NCBI GenBank assembly: GCA_023262855.1 | Contig: JALQYQ010000022.1 | Coordinates: forward strand, 49,969 to 113,968 | Direction: 5' to 3' | DNA from: Crocinitomicaceae bacterium | GTDB taxonomy: Bacteria; Bacteroidota; Bacteroidia; Flavobacteriales_D; Crocinitomicaceae | DNA: 64,000 bases | Part shown: one piece after another, positions 10,021 to 19,398 of the stretch | Layout: every line of letters starts with the position of its first letter | Position numbering within the stretch: the first letter of the stretch is position 1 | Made by a program: the position numbers and the translations under genes | The notes under the pieces: model-generated | The model's input: only the letters and a program-made list of their open reading frames with translations | Databases searched by the model: none | Told to the model about the DNA's origin: nothing

Positions 10021-10785
10021 ATGAGCAACAAAAATAATAATATTGGTCAAGTGTCAGGAATTTCTAAGAATAAGATAAAGTGGATTCGCTCATTGCAACT
10101 AAAGAAAAATAGAGAAATAGAAGGTCTCTTTTTAGTTGAGGGTGAAAAAATGGTACATGAAGCAATTGAATATTGCAAAAATCAAATTCAGTACATTGCT
10201 CATACAGAGACTTTTGTTTCTGAGGAACTTTCCGAATTTGACCATCAATTAGTAAGTGAAAAAGAGCTTGAAATGATTTCAACTTTAAAAACACCGAACA
10301 AAGCCTTGGCTGTATTAAAAATCATTAAATCAAGACCTTCCATCGACAACCAACTTGTTTTAGCACTGGATGACATTCAAGATCCAGGAAACATGGGGAC
10401 AATTATGCGTATTGCCGATTGGTATGGAATTCAAACAATCATTTGTTCTAAAAATACAGTTGATTGCTACAACCCCAAAGTTGTACAAGCGAGTATGGGC
10501 GCAATTTTTAGAGTTCAGCTTAATTATGTAGATTTAGGAAAATGGCTAAAATCTTGTAAATCGACAATTTACGGTGCTTTACTTGAAGGAGAAAACATTT
10601 ATAAAAAATCAGATTTGCCAAACGGAGTGCTTCTTCTGGGAAATGAAGGAAAAGGAATTTCACAAGAGAATATTCAGTATATCAATGAAGCAATTTCAAT
10701 TCCACGCTATGGCAATGCTGAATCATTAAATGTTGGTGTTGCAACAGGCATTTTAGTTTCTGAATTTATTCGACGTCAAAAATAG
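10021..10785 (+). CDS. TrmH/SpoU family RNA 2'-O-methyltransferase
   Basis: SAM-dependent SPOUT methyltransferase that probably 2'-O-methylates rRNA or tRNA. The three SPOUT motifs are all present: LDDIQDPGNMGTIMRIADWYG, LLLGNEGKGIS and IPRYGNAESLNVGVATGI, the latter two forming the trefoil knot. An N-terminal substrate-binding domain of about 100 residues (LFLVEGEKMVHEAI) is as in RlmB/TsnR relatives. Length 254 is normal. The extreme N-terminus (MSNKNNNIGQVSG) is poorly conserved in such proteins, so a start a few codons later is possible. It is divergent from tamL with a 5 bp gap. Which RNA it modifies cannot be told from sequence. Confidence 0.9.
   Translation: MSNKNNNIGQVSGISKNKIKWIRSLQLKKNREIEGLFLVEGEKMVHEAIEYCKNQIQYIAHTETFVSEELSEFDHQLVSEKELEMISTLKTPNKALAVLKIIKSRPSIDNQLVLALDDIQDPGNMGTIMRIADWYGIQTIICSKNTVDCYNPKVVQASMGAIFRVQLNYVDLGKWLKSCKSTIYGALLEGENIYKKSDLPNGVLLLGNEGKGISQENIQYINEAISIPRYGNAESLNVGVATGILVSEFIRRQK
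10029..10036 (-). promoter_or_regulatory. Putative tamL promoter inside the methyltransferase gene (TATTTTTG)
   Basis: On the minus strand TATTTTTG matches TAnnTTTG and ends 13 bp before the tamL ATG. It overlaps codons 3-6 of the opposite methyltransferase gene. The AT-rich setting makes a chance match possible. Confidence 0.4.
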
Positions 10786-10853
10786 AACTACGTATATTTC
10801 TGTATTTTAAGTAGATAAATCAATTTACTTGTAGTTGTTTTTTCAGATGAGAT

Positions 10854-10861
10854 TAACTTTG
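10854..10861 (+). promoter_or_regulatory. Putative promoter for the T9SS beta-helix protein (TAACTTTG)
   Basis: TAACTTTG matches the -7 consensus and ends 32 bp before the ATG at 10894. A TTG lies 16 bp upstream, slightly closer than usual. Confidence 0.5.
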
Positions 10862-10893
10862 GTTCAGCTTATTGTTTAATCAAATCCGAAAAA

Positions 10894-12663
10894 ATGCGTT
10901 TGATCTCATTCTTATTTACCCTTTTTGTTGGACTGAATCTTAGTGCACAATTAATTCCTAATAATCGTAAAACCGATTGGTCAGTAGCAGGAATAAAAGA
11001 CACAAATACCTCAAACTTCATTCAATTCAACATGGCATTAAATGGATTGTTTGGTGATGGCATTACTCCAAATGATGCTGCTTTTACTAATTTTTTATCA
11101 CAACACAACGGTGAAAATTTAACACTCTTTTTCCCAGCAGGAAATTATCTTTTCCAACAAACAATTGCAATTCCTAGTAACACATTATTAAAAGGTGAAG
11201 GTGCAAGTTTGACCAAATTCATCGTTCAACACGCAAATTCTGGACACGGAATAACAATTCACGGACAATCACTAGCGGACACAAGCTATTTGGTGCAAAA
11301 TCATCAGCTGAACGATTCAATCATAGTAGTTCATAATCCAACGCTTTTTCAAGAAGGCGATTGGATTCAACTGATTCAAAATGATGCACAATTCATTACT
11401 TCAAGTTGGGCTGCTAATACGGTTGGTCAAATTATTCAAATAGAAAGTATTAACGGAAACAATATCCTGTTAAAATCGAAATTAAGATTGAATTATGACA
11501 CACAATACACACCTTATATTAAAAAGATCAACCCTGTCGAAAATTGCGGCATCGAATGTATCTCAATTGAGCGAATGGATAACACAGCTCCCGAACAAGC
11601 AAGTAACATTCATTTTAGTTATGCTGTAAATTGTTGGGTTGCTGGAATAGAATCAAAAAACACAACATTTGCTCATTTGGAAGCAGAATTCTCTAGTAAC
11701 CTAGCTGTAAATCGCTGCTATTTTCATGACGCTTTTGGATATGGAGATGGTGGACGAGCATATGGCGTAATGCTCCATTTTACAACAAATGAATGTCTAA
11801 TAGAAGACAATATTTTCAAACATTTACGCCATTCCATGATCCTACAAGCAGGTGCAAATTGCAATGTTTTTGCATATAATTATTCGGAGGAACCCTATTG
11901 GACAGAAGTCAATCCACTATTACCTAGCAACTCATCTGGTGATATGGTATTACATGGTAATTACCCCTATTTAAATTTATTTGAACAGAATATTGGACAA
12001 AACATTGTTATTGACAATTCGCATGGAGCAAACGGACCTTTTAATACTTTTTTCAGAAATCGGGCTGCAAGTTTCGGTGTATTTTTCAGTGATGCCACTT
12101 CCCCATCACAAAACATTATCGCTACTGAAATTCCGAATACTTCCTTCCCTTACAGTGTTGTAAATTATACAATTTCAGGAATAAATCACTTACTGATTGG
12201 CAACAATAATAAAGGAACAATTGTGCCAGCTGGAACCCAAAACATTTCGGAAAGCTCACTAATTTACACACAAAATCCACCTTTCGTACAACCAGCATAT
12301 TATGCAACAATTGGAGCACCACATCCTATGAATAGTTCGTCTAATCCCGCTGAAAACCGTTTTAATTCTAATTCAATTTTCAGCACCAGCTGCGGACAAT
12401 CAGACTTAAGTCTAATTCAAAAATCAACCATTTCAAAACTATTCCCAAATCCAACCAATGAAACATTTACTATTGAGGTTAAGAGTCAAATAGAAAAAAT
12501 TACGATCTTCAATTCACTTGGACAATTAATTTATTCAAATGATAAACCAAGCCTTATTGAACAAATCAATACGAGTCTCTGGCCATCAGGTATTTATAGT
12601 GTTAAATTGCTTAACCAAAATGGTGAAGTAATAACCATCAAACTCATCAAATCAAACAATTGA
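10894..12663 (+). CDS. Secreted right-handed beta-helix protein with T9SS type A sorting domain
   Basis: Predicted exported or cell-surface protein of 589 residues. It begins with a Sec signal peptide (MRLISFLFTLFVGLNLSAQ). Residues about 20-480 resemble pectate-lyase-like beta-helix proteins: PAGNYLFQQTIAIPSNTLLKGEG is a typical first coil, and repeated short strands with Asn follow (NLAVNRCYFHDAFGYG, NECLIEDNIFKHLRHSMILQAGANCNVFAYNYSE). The C-terminus (KLFPNPTNETFTIEV ... SLGQLIYSN ... SGIYSVKLLNQNGEVITIKLIK) is a T9SS type A sorting domain, so the protein should leave through the type IX system. The substrate is unknown; a polysaccharide-binding or lyase role is only inferred from the fold. 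Confidence 0.85.
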   Translation: MRLISFLFTLFVGLNLSAQLIPNNRKTDWSVAGIKDTNTSNFIQFNMALNGLFGDGITPNDAAFTNFLSQHNGENLTLFFPAGNYLFQQTIAIPSNTLLKGEGASLTKFIVQHANSGHGITIHGQSLADTSYLVQNHQLNDSIIVVHNPTLFQEGDWIQLIQNDAQFITSSWAANTVGQIIQIESINGNNILLKSKLRLNYDTQYTPYIKKINPVENCGIECISIERMDNTAPEQASNIHFSYAVNCWVAGIESKNTTFAHLEAEFSSNLAVNRCYFHDAFGYGDGGRAYGVMLHFTTNECLIEDNIFKHLRHSMILQAGANCNVFAYNYSEEPYWTEVNPLLPSNSSGDMVLHGNYPYLNLFEQNIGQNIVIDNSHGANGPFNTFFRNRAASFGVFFSDATSPSQNIIATEIPNTSFPYSVVNYTISGINHLLIGNNNKGTIVPAGTQNISESSLIYTQNPPFVQPAYYATIGAPHPMNSSSNPAENRFNSNSIFSTSCGQSDLSLIQKSTISKLFPNPTNETFTIEVKSQIEKITIFNSLGQLIYSNDKPSLIEQINTSLWPSGIYSVKLLNQNGEVITIKLIKSNN

Positions 12664-12691
12664 GTTATTTTAGCTAAAAATTGTTTTGAGA

Positions 12692-13492
12692 ATGAAAGAA
12701 GTTGAAAATTACATTGAAATTAATCGACGAACATGGAATGAAAAAACCGCTGTTCATTTTGATTCAGAATTTTACAACGTGAAAGAATTCATTGTTGGCG
12801 GTAATTCTCTGAATTCGATTGAACTTGATTTGTTAGGAGATCTTTCCAACAAAAAAATTCTCCATTTGCAATGTCATTTTGGACAAGATACAATTTCACT
12901 TTCTCGCATGGGAGCAAAAGTTACAGGAGTTGATTTATCAGACAAAGCAATTGAAAAAGCAAATGAGCTGAATGAACTATGTGGCGAAAATGTTCGATTC
13001 ATCTGTTCAGATGTTTATGAATTAGAAAAGCACCTTGACGAACAATTTGATATTGTTTTTACATCCTATGGAACAATAGGCTGGCTTCCCGATTTAAACA
13101 AATGGGCAAAAATTATTGATCGTTTTTTAAAACCTTCTGGAAGATTTATTTTTGTCGAATTCCATCCAGTCGTGTGGATGTTTGATGACGATTTCACAGA
13201 AGTTAAATATCACTATTTCAATGTTCATCCAATCATTGAAATTGAAGAGGGAACTTATGCAGATAAAACAGCTAATTTGTCTGAAAAATACTGTTGTTGG
13301 AATCACAGTTTAGCAGATGTTTTTCAATCTATTTTGAAGGTTGGTCTGACTATTGAGAGTTTTCAAGAATATGATTATTCACCCTACGACTGTTTTAATA
13401 AAACGGTTAAAATCGACGATAAAAAATACCAACTTGAACCATTCGAAAATAAAATTCCATTGGTCTACTCTTTAAGTGCAACTAAAGTTTAA
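12692..13492 (+). CDS. Class I SAM-dependent methyltransferase
   Basis: Rossmann-fold methyltransferase of unknown substrate. Residues about 57-70 (KILHLQCHFGQDTIS) are motif I, with the aspartate of VTGVDLS as motif II and FDIVFTSYGTIGWL as motif IV. The protein has about 266 residues. The track begins at TTG 12686; I prefer the ATG at 12692 (MKEVENYIEINRRTWNEK), which matches the usual beginning of this family. It follows the beta-helix gene by 28 bp and may be cotranscribed with it, though no functional link is evident. Confidence 0.82.
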   Translation: MKEVENYIEINRRTWNEKTAVHFDSEFYNVKEFIVGGNSLNSIELDLLGDLSNKKILHLQCHFGQDTISLSRMGAKVTGVDLSDKAIEKANELNELCGENVRFICSDVYELEKHLDEQFDIVFTSYGTIGWLPDLNKWAKIIDRFLKPSGRFIFVEFHPVVWMFDDDFTEVKYHYFNVHPIIEIEEGTYADKTANLSEKYCCWNHSLADVFQSILKVGLTIESFQEYDYSPYDCFNKTVKIDDKKYQLEPFENKIPLVYSLSATKV

Positions 13493-13564
13493 AATCAAAC
13501 GTCTCGAGATAGAATTCATCATAAGTTTAACAACTTCAAATTATGATTTGACTTCAAAGTTTAT

Positions 13565-13572
13565 TAATTTTG
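13565..13572 (+). promoter_or_regulatory. Putative promoter for the small exported protein (TAATTTTG)
   Basis: TAATTTTG matches TAnnTTTG, with TTTG 14 bp upstream. It overlaps the TTG (13570) used as start by the ORF track, which argues that translation begins further downstream. Confidence 0.45.
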
Positions 13573-13641
13573 CCACTCTCTTTATTCGCACAAATAGTAT
13601 TAATTAGTTACAAATTAAATTGTATGCTTAACAACTTTAAA

Positions 13642-14076
13642 ATGAAAAAAATAGCCCTTTTAGGTTTGTTTTTTCTGCTCTTTTCCCAAATTACCTTTGG
13701 ACAAAGTAATTTTGAATTAACTTCAGATTGGAAGTTAATCGAATCAAAAAACGATGTGAATTTTTACGTAAAACGTGCTGAATGTAAAATTGAAGGTCTT
13801 GAAAAACCTTTAGTTTATGCTTTCATGAAAGTTGAAAATCTTTCTTCAACTGATAAATACCTAACTTACAATTTCGGTCTACAATATTTCGAAGGATGCA
13901 GTGGATGCGCGGAAGGGTACGAATTTTATTACAATTTAACTATTCCTGCAAATTCGGTGATTGAAGGTGATTGTTCTTTCAATAAAAGTGAACTGATCCG
14001 TTTAATTTACAATCCTAATTTAGCTGGAGGTTGGAAATTTATTCAACCTGTAATCAATAACCTAATCGTTGAATAA
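13642..14076 (+). CDS. Small exported protein of unknown function
   Basis: I do not recognise this family. The ATG at 13642 gives MKKIALLGLFFLLFSQITFGQ, a clean Sec signal peptide, and a mature part of about 123 residues rich in Glu, Asn and aromatic residues. It contains four cysteines (AECKIEG, FEGCSGCAEGYEF, EGDCSF) that could form disulfides outside the cytoplasm. The track start at 13570 is unlikely because it lies inside the -7 promoter box. It is followed after 7 bp by the CHU_C protein gene, suggesting coexpression with that secreted protein. Confidence 0.7.
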   Translation: MKKIALLGLFFLLFSQITFGQSNFELTSDWKLIESKNDVNFYVKRAECKIEGLEKPLVYAFMKVENLSSTDKYLTYNFGLQYFEGCSGCAEGYEFYYNLTIPANSVIEGDCSFNKSELIRLIYNPNLAGGWKFIQPVINNLIVE

Positions 14077-14083
14077 AAAGATC

Positions 14084-16036
14084 ATGAAAAAAATATTCGC
14101 TACATTAATTCTTGGTTTGTCATTCAACGCTGTTGTGAATGCTCAATCTATTTGTACTATTACGATCACGCCAATGGACTCAACGGTCTGTATTGGTGAT
14201 TCAGTATTAATTACTTCAGTTTCCAATTTATTAAACGCAGGACAATCATTTAATTTCAACAGTGCAAGTATTCCAACAGGATGGACTGCAGCTGGAGGAA
14301 CTAGTTTTTCTACTCCATGTGGACAAAACCCAACAAACACGCCTTATTATTGGGCTTCATCTGCAGGATCAGGTACACCTGGTATTACAAGTGCATCTTA
14401 CGATGTATTTTGTGGAGGGGTACTTTCTTTTGATATGGTTTATTCAATGCAAGGTGGTGCATCTCCTTGTGAAGGACCAGATGAACAGGACGAAGGTGTT
14501 TCTTTGCAATACTCTTTAGACGGAGGTGTAACATGGGTAACTATTGTCTATTATTCTCCAGGTGGATTTGAGTTACCAACCAACCCAAACACTTCAACGA
14601 GCATTGTTGCAGCCGGACAAACGACTCCATACACTTCATGGAGCACATTCACCGTTCCAATTCCTTTAGCGGCACAAACGACTTCTACAGCTTTTAGATG
14701 GATTCAAACTCAATCTTCAGGTTCATGTTGTGATAACTGGGGGATTGAAAACATTGTAATCAATGCAACAGGTACACCTTGTGGATCTAACACAGTTGTT
14801 AACTGGGATAATGGTTTAACAGATACTGATTCTTTTTGGGCTGTTCCGACTGGAGATACAACTTTTCAAGCAATGGTCTATGACACACTTGGAAATTACC
14901 AATGTACATCTCAAATAGTAACAATTAGTGTTTATCCAGATGCGATGACCTATTCGTTGGTTGATACAGTTTATTCATATTGTCCAACTTTTTCTCCAAC
15001 GGTAGGTGTTACAAACATTGGTAATTCAACGGGACCTTACACGTATGATTGGTCAACCCCAAGCACAACAAATCCAACTGTTTTACCATCTTCAGGACTT
15101 GAACATGATACATTAACTTATTATGTTACCATTCACGATGGATGTAACTATGTGCGACAAGATAGTGTTGTATTAGTGATAAATCAGTTACTCGCTATTG
15201 ACACGATATATTCTTTCCCTGCAAGTGCATGTGATCCAGATGGTGCTGTATCAGGTATTGTAACAGGGCAAACAGTTACACCTTCACATGGAGTTTATTA
15301 TTCATGGGAAAATGCTGCTGGCACTCCTGGTCCTACCGCTTCTGTTTGGTCAAATATTCCATCTGGTTGGTATTACTTAACAGTGGAAGATGCCGTTTGT
15401 CAAGTATCGGATTCAGTTTTCGTTGATATGTTGAATCCACCAACTGCTTCTTTTACTGCAGATGTGCAAGCCGGTTGTAATCCGCTAGAGGTAACCTTCA
15501 CCAATTCAAGTCAAAATTCTACAAGTTACTATTACGATTTCGGAAACGGAAACACAGCAACATTGAATGATTTGAGTTCTCAAACACAAACTTATACTTC
15601 GAGTGCTACAGTAATGTTGGTTGCATTGTCTTCACCAACTTGTGGTGATACAGCATATACAACAATTGCTATTGTAGAATGTGGATGTACAAATCCGTTA
15701 GCCTTGAATTTCGATCCAACAGCTATGGTTGATGACGGAAGTTGTATTCTACCTGTCCCTGTAATTGTTGTTCCAAACGTGTTCACTCCAAATGGTGATC
15801 AAATGAATGATTTGTTTTATTTGGATGTTACAAATCAATCTAATGTTACCTTGACAATTGTTAACCGTTGGGGAAATAAAATGTTTGAAGGAACAGGAAT
15901 GAATCCAGCTTGGAACGGTAAAACAGAAAGTGGAGCCGCTGCTGAAGAAGGGACTTATTTCTACAAATATTTAGTGACAGGAGTTGATGGTACAGAATTC
16001 ACTGGACACGGATTCCTACAATTAGTTCGAAAATAA
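14084..16036 (+). CDS. Secreted PKD/CHU_C protein (gliding-motility-associated C-terminal domain)
   Basis: Large secreted protein of 650 residues. From the ATG at 14084 it has the signal peptide MKKIFATLILGLSFNAVVNAQ; the track start at TTG 14069 overlaps the upstream stop and is less likely. The body is Ser/Thr-rich with several Ig-like segments, then a PKD-type domain (ASFTADVQAGCNPLEVTFTNSS ... YDFGNG), a Cys-containing element (CTNPLALNFDPTAMVDDGSC) and a C-terminal CHU_C domain (VPNVFTPNGDQMNDLFYLDV ... NRWGNKMFEG ... AAEEGTYFYKYLVTG). CHU_C (type B) domains serve as T9SS sorting signals. It is probably an adhesin or surface-structural protein; ligand unknown. Confidence 0.87.
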   Translation: MKKIFATLILGLSFNAVVNAQSICTITITPMDSTVCIGDSVLITSVSNLLNAGQSFNFNSASIPTGWTAAGGTSFSTPCGQNPTNTPYYWASSAGSGTPGITSASYDVFCGGVLSFDMVYSMQGGASPCEGPDEQDEGVSLQYSLDGGVTWVTIVYYSPGGFELPTNPNTSTSIVAAGQTTPYTSWSTFTVPIPLAAQTTSTAFRWIQTQSSGSCCDNWGIENIVINATGTPCGSNTVVNWDNGLTDTDSFWAVPTGDTTFQAMVYDTLGNYQCTSQIVTISVYPDAMTYSLVDTVYSYCPTFSPTVGVTNIGNSTGPYTYDWSTPSTTNPTVLPSSGLEHDTLTYYVTIHDGCNYVRQDSVVLVINQLLAIDTIYSFPASACDPDGAVSGIVTGQTVTPSHGVYYSWENAAGTPGPTASVWSNIPSGWYYLTVEDAVCQVSDSVFVDMLNPPTASFTADVQAGCNPLEVTFTNSSQNSTSYYYDFGNGNTATLNDLSSQTQTYTSSATVMLVALSSPTCGDTAYTTIAIVECGCTNPLALNFDPTAMVDDGSCILPVPVIVVPNVFTPNGDQMNDLFYLDVTNQSNVTLTIVNRWGNKMFEGTGMNPAWNGKTESGAAAEEGTYFYKYLVTGVDGTEFTGHGFLQLVRK

Positions 16037-16054
16037 ATAATTATACATTCTAAG

Positions 16055-16083
16055 AAAGGTCTTCAGAAATGAAGGCCTTTTTT
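16055..16083. terminator. Bidirectional terminator
   Basis: AAAGGTCTTCA-GAAA-TGAAGGCCTTT forms an 11-pair stem with a GNRA-like loop, followed by T on the plus strand and flanked by A on the other side, so it can stop both the CHU_C gene and the convergent DUF3089 gene. Confidence 0.8.
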
Positions 16084-17080
16084 AATGCTTTTCTTTATAC
16101 ATTCTAGCACGATATAAGACATTCAATCGAATGTCTTCCCAGAACAAATTAATATCTCCAACATGATAATGTTTCATAGTAAATGCTAGATATCGAAAAG
16201 GAAAATGTGGAGTTGAAATCCAAACTATTCCATTTCCTAAATGCGTTGAAAAGCTCTGTTTATAGAATTTTCCATTTGAAAATAAAAATCCCCTGTGCAA
16301 TTCGCGACCAGCTACTTCAGTAGTATTCCAAGTTACAGGATTAATACATGCCTTGTTCTTGTAAAAAACATACGATTCTTTGTCTAATTTGCGTTTGAAC
16401 GTATTCCAAGTTACAAACCCTCCAATTTGAGAAGAATCTGTCATCAAAGGAATTGTTTGAAATTCATTCTTTTCGAAACCAATTCCAGGAATATATGCAG
16501 CAATCAATTGATCTTGAAGTTTTTTCCCATCAAAATAATCGCGAAGAATAAAACCCAAATGCGTAGAACCTTGACTATGCCCTACTAAAATTATTCCCTT
16601 ACCCTTGTTATAATGCTTTAGATAATATTCAAAAGCAGATTTCACATCCGCATAAGCAAACAACAAAGCTTCTTTCCCACCATTCTCCAATTCATAATAA
16701 GAACGTAAATGCGCTTGTCGATAATATGGAGCATATAAATTTCCTGCTTCAGAAAAAGCGGAAAGTTGAAACTGTATTGGACCATTCAAAACCATTTCAT
16801 GTTGAATTGAATCCTCCATTTCCACGTTCCAACGTTTGTCTTTTTTATCTGTTAAAAGCGTTGGATAAACATAAAACACATCAATAGAATCATTCAAGGA
16901 TTTTGCTCCAAAACGCTGTAATTGTTCTGGGGAATTCCCTGGTAAAACTGCCCAATTGCACGGCTTAGAATAATCAACTGCAATCGTATCACTTTGAGAA
17001 AAAATTGCATAAATAGGAGAAATCAGAAAGAACAGAAAAGAAAAAATGTGAATTCTATCTTTAAACAACTTAGTTTTCAT
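16082..17080 (-). CDS. DUF3089 alpha/beta-hydrolase-like exported protein
   Basis: Protein of about 332 residues belonging to the DUF3089 group of alpha/beta-hydrolase fold proteins. The start at ATG 17080 (MKTKLFKDRIHIFSFLFFLISPIYAIFSQ) gives a signal peptide; the track start adds nine residues inside the preceding gene. The nucleophile elbow GHSQG is present (ILVGHSQGSTHLGFIL), and a late histidine in STPHFPFRY could complete the triad. The first mature region has DVFYVYPTLLTD, typical of this family. It overlaps the upstream FAD dehydrogenase gene by 11 bp, so they are translated from one message. Substrate unknown; an esterase or lipase activity is an inference. Confidence 0.8.
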   Translation of the reverse strand: MKTKLFKDRIHIFSFLFFLISPIYAIFSQSDTIAVDYSKPCNWAVLPGNSPEQLQRFGAKSLNDSIDVFYVYPTLLTDKKDKRWNVEMEDSIQHEMVLNGPIQFQLSAFSEAGNLYAPYYRQAHLRSYYELENGGKEALLFAYADVKSAFEYYLKHYNKGKGIILVGHSQGSTHLGFILRDYFDGKKLQDQLIAAYIPGIGFEKNEFQTIPLMTDSSQIGGFVTWNTFKRKLDKESYVFYKNKACINPVTWNTTEVAGRELHRGFLFSNGKFYKQSFSTHLGNGIVWISTPHFPFRYLAFTMKHYHVGDINLFWEDIRLNVLYRARMYKEKH

Positions 17081-18626
17081 CTTTGTATTTTTCAACGATT
17101 GCGTCAACGCATTTCATCCCATCGATTGCCGCAGAGATGATTCCTCCTGCGTAACCTGCGCCTTCAGCACATGGATAAAGCCCTGAAATTTCGATATGTT
17201 CCAATGTTTCAGAATTTCTAGGAATTGAAATTGGTGAAGAGGTTCGTGATTCTGGTGCATGCAAAACAGCATCATTTGTCAAATAACCTTTCATTTTATT
17301 ACCAAAATCTTTGAATGCTTGTCGTAATCGATCTGCAATGAATTTTGGAAATACTTCGTCCATTTCTACACTCACAATTCCAGGCTGATACGATGAACGG
17401 GGAAAGTCTTTTGATTTTTTACGTTGGACAAAATCCAACATGCGTTGTGCAGGAACTCTTTGAGTTTTACCAGCTAATTCCCATGCTCTTTTTTCAATTT
17501 CCTTCTGAAAATTTAAACAAATGAATGGATCATTTTCTTTACCTGGAAAGTCTGATGGCGAAACGCTCACAACAATACCAGAATTTGAATATGGATTATT
17601 GCGTTTTGAAGGTGACCAACCATTTGTCACTACTTCTTCCTGCTCTGTTGCACATGGAGCTACAATTCCACCTGGACACATACAAAATGAATAAACTCCT
17701 CGCCCATCAACTTGGGTAACCAATGAATAAGAAGCTGGCGGAACAAAATCATCGTTCAACCTTCCATGGTATTGAATCGAATCAATTAAATCTTGTGTAT
17801 GTTCAATTCTTACACCAAGTGCAAATGGCTTTGCTTCTATTTTAACACCTCGTGAATGCAATAACTCAAAAACATCACGTGCTGAATGTCCAGTTGCTAA
17901 AATTACATTATCAAACTGAAACCATTCAGAACCATTTATTTCGATGGCTTTAATTGCACCATTTTCAATTTTTAAATCCGTTAATTTTGACTCAAAACGT
18001 ACCTCGCCACCATACTTGATGATTTCTTCACGCATTGCCACAATTATATTCGGTAATTTATTCGTTCCGATGTGTGGATGAGCATCCACCAAAATATCTT
18101 TTTCTGCACCAAAATGGACAAACCATCTCAATGCCTTTTCTACATCTCCACGTTTTTTTGAGCGTGTGTATAATTTTCCGTCTGAATAGGTTCCTGCTCC
18201 TCCTTCTCCAAAACAGTAATTGGATTCAGCATTTACAATTCCTTCTTTATTTAACTTAGCTAAATCACGTCTACGAGATCGAACATCTTTTCCACGTTCA
18301 AAAACAATCGGTTTTATTCCAACTTCTAAACAGCGCAAAGCAGCATATAAGCCAGCTGGACCAGCACCAATAATTGCAATTGCTTTTTGTTGAGAACAAT
18401 CTTTTGGTTCAAAGTAATTGTCTTTTAGTGGAAACTCACCTTTCAGATAAACATCAAATGAACAATTCAGTTTTATTTGACGTTTGCGAGCATCAATACT
18501 GCGTTTTTTCCATTCAAAAGTGAAGTCATCTGACTTCAAACCAAGTTCTTGCTGTATTCGAGACTTTAAAAAAGCCTGATCTTCCACTTGCTCCGGTAGA
18601 ATTTGAAATTGGACACTAAGACTCAT
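17070..18626 (-). CDS. FAD-dependent dehydrogenase (COG2509 type)
   Basis: Protein of 518 residues in the family of uncharacterised FAD-dependent dehydrogenases. An N-terminal alpha/beta domain (residues 1-80, FEWKKRSIDARKRQIKLN) precedes the dinucleotide-binding motif AIIGAGPAGLYAALRCLEVG around residue 85. Other family blocks are FGEGGAGTYSDGKLYTR, VILATGHSARDVFELL, MCPGGIVAPCATE and the C-terminal GLYPCAEGAGYAGGIISAAIDGMKCVDAI. It is cytoplasmic; its electron donor and substrate are unknown. It starts 1 bp after porT on the same strand, so it belongs to the ubiE-porT transcription unit. Confidence 0.9.
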   Translation of the reverse strand: MSLSVQFQILPEQVEDQAFLKSRIQQELGLKSDDFTFEWKKRSIDARKRQIKLNCSFDVYLKGEFPLKDNYFEPKDCSQQKAIAIIGAGPAGLYAALRCLEVGIKPIVFERGKDVRSRRRDLAKLNKEGIVNAESNYCFGEGGAGTYSDGKLYTRSKKRGDVEKALRWFVHFGAEKDILVDAHPHIGTNKLPNIIVAMREEIIKYGGEVRFESKLTDLKIENGAIKAIEINGSEWFQFDNVILATGHSARDVFELLHSRGVKIEAKPFALGVRIEHTQDLIDSIQYHGRLNDDFVPPASYSLVTQVDGRGVYSFCMCPGGIVAPCATEQEEVVTNGWSPSKRNNPYSNSGIVVSVSPSDFPGKENDPFICLNFQKEIEKRAWELAGKTQRVPAQRMLDFVQRKKSKDFPRSSYQPGIVSVEMDEVFPKFIADRLRQAFKDFGNKMKGYLTNDAVLHAPESRTSSPISIPRNSETLEHIEISGLYPCAEGAGYAGGIISAAIDGMKCVDAIVEKYKDEN

Positions 18627-18627
18627 G

Positions 18628-19398
18628 TTATCCTTCGAAAATAAAAGAAACCCACCAAACTCTATTATACATCAAATCAATTGGTTTAGAGGGTGGTGTG
18701 TTATCTTGAATAAATGAATTTATTAACCCGTGTGAATATTTCAATTCAATCCCAAATTTAAAATAAGGCGCAAAAAATTCTACTCCTCCACCAACTTGTC
18801 CTTGTAAATCGTGTTTCTTTATTTTAATAAATGGATCAATAAAACTTTGGGAAGCATCCTGTTGAGACTGTAAATCGATGGAATATTGTCCACCCAACAA
18901 TACATAGGAAGCAAAATTATTGTAGCGCAATGTTCTAAATTGAAACATCAATGGGAAATCCAAATTGGTTGAATTCACGCGTTCTTCTGCTTTTAAATCA
19001 AAAGTTTCTGTTGGATCAGGATTTGTGTATGTATATTCAATTGCTCGTTCTTGAAATGACAATGACGGTAAAAAGCGCAATCGAACAACTGGAGTACCCA
19101 ATTTCAATGTTGAAACAATACCTACTTGTCCTCCAGGTTGAGAATTAATCACCAACGATTTTAAACCATACAAAGCATATGCATCTTCTACCGGATAAGC
19201 TGTAAAACTTGCTGAATTAAACCCCAACATAAAACCGAAATGCAAGGTTCTTTCATCAAATCGACGATAATTCATTGGCTTTTCCTTTTGAGAAAACCCA
19301 TTAATAGAATTGAACATGAGTAAAATGAAAACGCCTTTCTTCATAGCGTTTAGAACGTATGTCTTTTTTCGATATTGTATGTCAAGGATTGACTGCAT
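18628..19398 (-). CDS. porT: PorT family type IX secretion protein
   Basis: Outer-membrane beta-barrel protein of the PorT/SprT group, needed for type IX secretion and gliding in relatives. The mature part (LHFGFMLGFNSASFTAYPVED ... FRTLRYNNFASYVLLGGQYSIDL ... GGGVEFFAPYFKFGIELKYSHGL) has alternating beta strands. The track ATG at 19398 overlaps the ubiE stop as TAATG, which favours coupled translation, yet a signal peptide fits better from the second Met (MKKGVFILLMFNSINGFSQ, ATG at 19344); either start gives an exported protein. ubiE directly upstream is the neighbour often seen for porT in Flavobacteriales. Its presence fits the two T9SS-type cargo proteins in this window. Confidence 0.85.
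   Translation of the reverse strand: MQSILDIQYRKKTYVLNAMKKGVFILLMFNSINGFSQKEKPMNYRRFDERTLHFGFMLGFNSASFTAYPVEDAYALYGLKSLVINSQPGGQVGIVSTLKLGTPVVRLRFLPSLSFQERAIEYTYTNPDPTETFDLKAEERVNSTNLDFPLMFQFRTLRYNNFASYVLLGGQYSIDLQSQQDASQSFIDPFIKIKKHDLQGQVGGGVEFFAPYFKFGIELKYSHGLINSFIQDNTPPSKPIDLMYNRVWWVSFIFEG

Noticed and set aside
13570-13641. ORF-track start of the small exported protein at TTG 13570
   Set aside because: The TTG lies in the TAATTTTG promoter box and the signal peptide begins at the ATG at 13642.
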